Origin: Fusobacterium sp.
GTDB taxonomy: Bacteria > Fusobacteriota > Fusobacteriia > Fusobacteriales > Fusobacteriaceae
Length of the DNA: 44,170 bases
Direction: 5' to 3'
Assembly (NCBI RefSeq): GCF_030528405.1
Contig: NZ_JAUMYY010000013.1
Span: forward strand, 1 to 44,170
Numbering within the stretch: position 1 is the stretch's first letter; each line of letters opens with the position of its first letter. The position numbers and the translations under genes were made by a program. The notes beneath the pieces were generated by a model that saw nothing but the letters and a program-made list of their open reading frames with translations, was not told the DNA's origin and did not search any database. Of the stretch, positions 41,966 to 44,170 are shown in pieces.

Positions 41966-43882
41966 ATGTTAATTCGATTTTTAGATGGACAGACAAGAGA
42001 ATATGAAAATAATATTAACATGTTCGAAATAGCAAAGGGGATAAGCAATTCCCTAGCTAAAAAATCTGTTGGAGCAAAAATTAATGGAAAAAATGTAGAT
42101 ATGTCTTATATATTAGATCATGATGCTGAAGTGGAGTTTATTGATATTGAAAGTTCGGAAGGAGAATATATAGTGAGGCACTCAACTGCTCACTTGATGG
42201 CTCAGGCGGTATTGAGATTATATCCAGACACGAAGGTAACAATAGGACCAGTAGTGGAAAATGGTTTTTACTATGATTTTGATCCAGTTGAACAATTTAC
42301 TGAAGAAGACTTACAAAAAATTGAAGAAGAAATGAAAAAAATTGTAAAAGAAAATATAAAATTAGAAAAATTTATTTTACCTAGAGATGAAGCGATAGAA
42401 TATTTTAAAACTGTAGATAAAAATAAATATAAGGTTGAGCTTGTTGAAGCAATTCCTGAGGAAGAGCAGGTGTCATTTTATAAACAGGGAGATTTTACAG
42501 ATCTTTGTAGGGGAACACATGTACCTTCAACTGGCTATTTAAAAGCATTTAAATTAAGAACTGTTGCTGGAGCATATTGGAGAGGGGACTCTAAAAATAA
42601 AATGCTTCAAAGAATTTATGGTTATGCTTTTTCAAATGAAGATAGATTAAAGAAACATTTAAAATTTATGGAAGAAGCTGAAAAAAGAGACCATAGAAAA
42701 CTTGGAAAAGAGTTGGAGCTGTTCTTTATGAGTGAATATGGACCAGGCTTTCCATTTTTCTTGCCAAAGGGTATGGTATTTAGAAATGTACTTATAGATC
42801 TTTGGAGAAAGGAACATGAAAAAGCAGGTTATGACCAATTAGAAACTCCTATTATGTTAAATAAAGAATTATGGGAAACATCAGGACATTGGTTTAACTA
42901 CAGAGAAAATATGTATACATCTGAAATAGATGAGCTTGAATTTGCTATAAAGCCAATGAATTGTCCAGGTGGAGTTTTATCTTTTAAACATCAACTTCAT
43001 TCATATAAAGATTTACCAGCAAGACTTGCAGAGTTAGGAAAAGTTCATAGACATGAGTTTTCAGGAGCTTTACATGGACTTATGAGAGTGAGATCTTTTA
43101 CTCAGGATGATTCTCATATATTTATGACACAAGAGCAAGTACAGGATGAAATCATAGGAGTTGTAAATTTAATAGATAAATTCTACAGTAAATTATTTGG
43201 TTTTGAATATAACATAGAGCTTTCAACTAAACCTGAAAAATCTATAGGTTCTCAAGAAATTTGGGATATGGCAGAAAGTGCTCTTGCAGGAGCCTTGGAT
43301 AAACTTGGTAGGGAATACAAAATTAATCCAGGAGATGGAGCATTCTATGGACCTAAGCTTGATTTTAAAATTAAAGATGCTATAGGAAGAACTTGGCAAT
43401 GTGGAACTATACAGCTTGATTTTAATTTACCTGAGAGATTTGATGTAACTTATATAGGAGAAGATGGAGAAAAACATAGGCCTGTAATGCTTCACAGAGT
43501 TATTTATGGTTCGATAGAAAGATTTATAGGAATTTTAATTGAGCACTATGCTGGAGCCTTTCCAATGTGGCTAGCACCAGTTCAAATAAAAGTTTTAACT
43601 ATAAATGATGATTGTATTCCTTATGCTAAAGAAATTATGATAAAGCTACAAGAATTAGGAATAAGAGCCGAACTGGATGATAGAACAGAAACTATTGGTT
43701 ATAAGATAAGAGAAGCAAATGGAAGATATAAAATTCCTATGCAGCTTATAATAGGAAAGGCTGAACTTGAAAATAAAACTGTTAATGTTAGAAAATTTGG
43801 TTCACAAGAGCAAGTTTCAAAATCATTAGAAGATTTTTATAGCTATGCTGTTGATGAAGCTGCAATAAAATTTGATAAATAA
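41966..43882 (+). CDS. thrS: Threonyl-tRNA synthetase
   Basis: 638 residues from ATG 41966 (GGAGG at 41956-41960); ATG 41954 precedes that site and would remove it. Order: TGS domain (~1-62), editing domain with H-S-T-A-H-L-M-A and later C-R-G-T-H-V-P-S-T-G, catalytic class II core with motif 1 (T-P-I-M-L), P-M-N-C-P-G (zinc Cys), H-(R)-(H)-E-F-S-G-A-L-H-G-L-x-R-V-R-x-F-T-Q-D-D-(S/A)-H-(I), the G-A-F-Y-G-P-K-(L/I)-D loop, then the anticodon-binding domain. Transcribed on its own, ending in a clear terminator. No leader large enough for a T-box. Confidence 0.98.
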   Translation: MLIRFLDGQTREYENNINMFEIAKGISNSLAKKSVGAKINGKNVDMSYILDHDAEVEFIDIESSEGEYIVRHSTAHLMAQAVLRLYPDTKVTIGPVVENGFYYDFDPVEQFTEEDLQKIEEEMKKIVKENIKLEKFILPRDEAIEYFKTVDKNKYKVELVEAIPEEEQVSFYKQGDFTDLCRGTHVPSTGYLKAFKLRTVAGAYWRGDSKNKMLQRIYGYAFSNEDRLKKHLKFMEEAEKRDHRKLGKELELFFMSEYGPGFPFFLPKGMVFRNVLIDLWRKEHEKAGYDQLETPIMLNKELWETSGHWFNYRENMYTSEIDELEFAIKPMNCPGGVLSFKHQLHSYKDLPARLAELGKVHRHEFSGALHGLMRVRSFTQDDSHIFMTQEQVQDEIIGVVNLIDKFYSKLFGFEYNIELSTKPEKSIGSQEIWDMAESALAGALDKLGREYKINPGDGAFYGPKLDFKIKDAIGRTWQCGTIQLDFNLPERFDVTYIGEDGEKHRPVMLHRVIYGSIERFIGILIEHYAGAFPMWLAPVQIKVLTINDDCIPYAKEIMIKLQELGIRAELDDRTETIGYKIREANGRYKIPMQLIIGKAELENKTVNVRKFGSQEQVSKSLEDFYSYAVDEAAIKFDK

Positions 43883-43895
43883 AATGAATAAAAAT

Positions 43896-43949
43896 AAGGC
43901 TGTTGCAAAGCTTATATAAAAAAATTATTTAAATGCAACAGCCTTTTTA
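43896..43949 (+). terminator. Terminator of thrS
   Basis: A 12-bp perfect stem (43896-43907 with 43934-43945) enclosing a 26-base A/T-rich loop, with T run. It shares GGCTGTTGCA and the AAGCTTA loop start with the hairpins at 29381 and 30908. Confidence 0.8.
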
Positions 43950-44170
43950 AATGTGGCTAAGTAAATAAAAATAAAATATTGTGAAAGAGGAAGTAAGTCA
44001 ATAAGATGTGAATAAATTCTAATATAATTATAGCAAATAAATTACCTATTTTAAATAAAAATATATGAAATTTAATATAAATTGAATACTATCTTATCAA
44101 AATAAATTTATAAAAAATATAATATAATTATACAACCCTAAATTCCAAAATTATCTTTAGTAAAACAATT
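43950..44170. other. Right-hand end, no gene seen
   Basis: 221 bases of very A/T-rich sequence with a TATAAT-like box at 44023 but no -35, no open frame with a ribosome site, and no stable hairpin. It likely holds the upstream region of a gene beyond the window. Confidence 0.5.

Noticed and set aside
1-44170. tRNA, rRNA, tmRNA genes or insertion sequences
   Set aside because: No GC-richer structured islands, no CCA-ended cloverleafs and no transposase-like frames were seen. smpB is present but ssrA is not found in the window.

Overview
The window is AT-rich DNA from a Gram-negative anaerobe, most likely Fusobacterium (nucleatum group). Arginine is written almost always AGA/AGG and promoters often carry TGnTATAAT. 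Outer-membrane functions (LptD, TonB/ExbBD, a TraT lipoprotein, two autotransporters) sit beside Firmicute-like gene neighbourhoods (YggS-SepF, YybS-RplI-DnaB, YqeK). The genus call is inference from gene content; no rRNA or tRNA gene is present. 

Layout. 1-1960: a degenerate array of contact-toxin tails and lipoprotein, immunity-like genes with two copies of one hairpin. 2039-3106 (-): CorA. 3242-8975 (+): traT-like lipoprotein, phosphoglucomutase, hemW, yggS, sepF and a PP-loop tRNA-thiolase-like gene, probably one operon. 9099-10837: plsY-dnaN. 11269-23152: a long co-directional run starting from a strong promoter: TPR protein, small membrane protein, ExbB, ExbD, TonB, a degenerate NtrC-like regulator, dnaX, yybS-like, rplI, dnaB and a U32 protein. 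23306-25974: pantothenate genes panG-like, panB, panC. 26195-29374: a lipidated subtilisin autotransporter (fusolisin-like). 29431-31250 (-): a membrane-anchored protein, a murein amidase and yajC. 31440-32210: a DUF6941-like protein. 32483-34372: a YadA-type trimeric autotransporter interrupted by one in-frame TAA and preceded by a T14 tract inside its promoter. 34530-35024: a double-HTH protein. 35148-38316: yqeK-rnr-smpB. 38398-41889: lptD. 41966-43882: thrS. 

How the genes work together. Most of the window is housekeeping: replication (dnaN, dnaX, dnaB), translation (rplI, smpB, thrS), RNA decay (rnr), envelope building (plsY, lptD, yajC, amidase, sepF) and cofactor supply (pan genes, hemW). 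The accessory layer is surface and competition biology: the toxin-tail array, the protease autotransporter and the trimeric adhesin. The strongest leads are the homopolymer-controlled promoter plus nonsense codon of the adhesin, the sigma-54-activator-like protein that has lost its Walker B and GAFTGA residues, and the repeated tail/lipoprotein/hairpin array at the left end.
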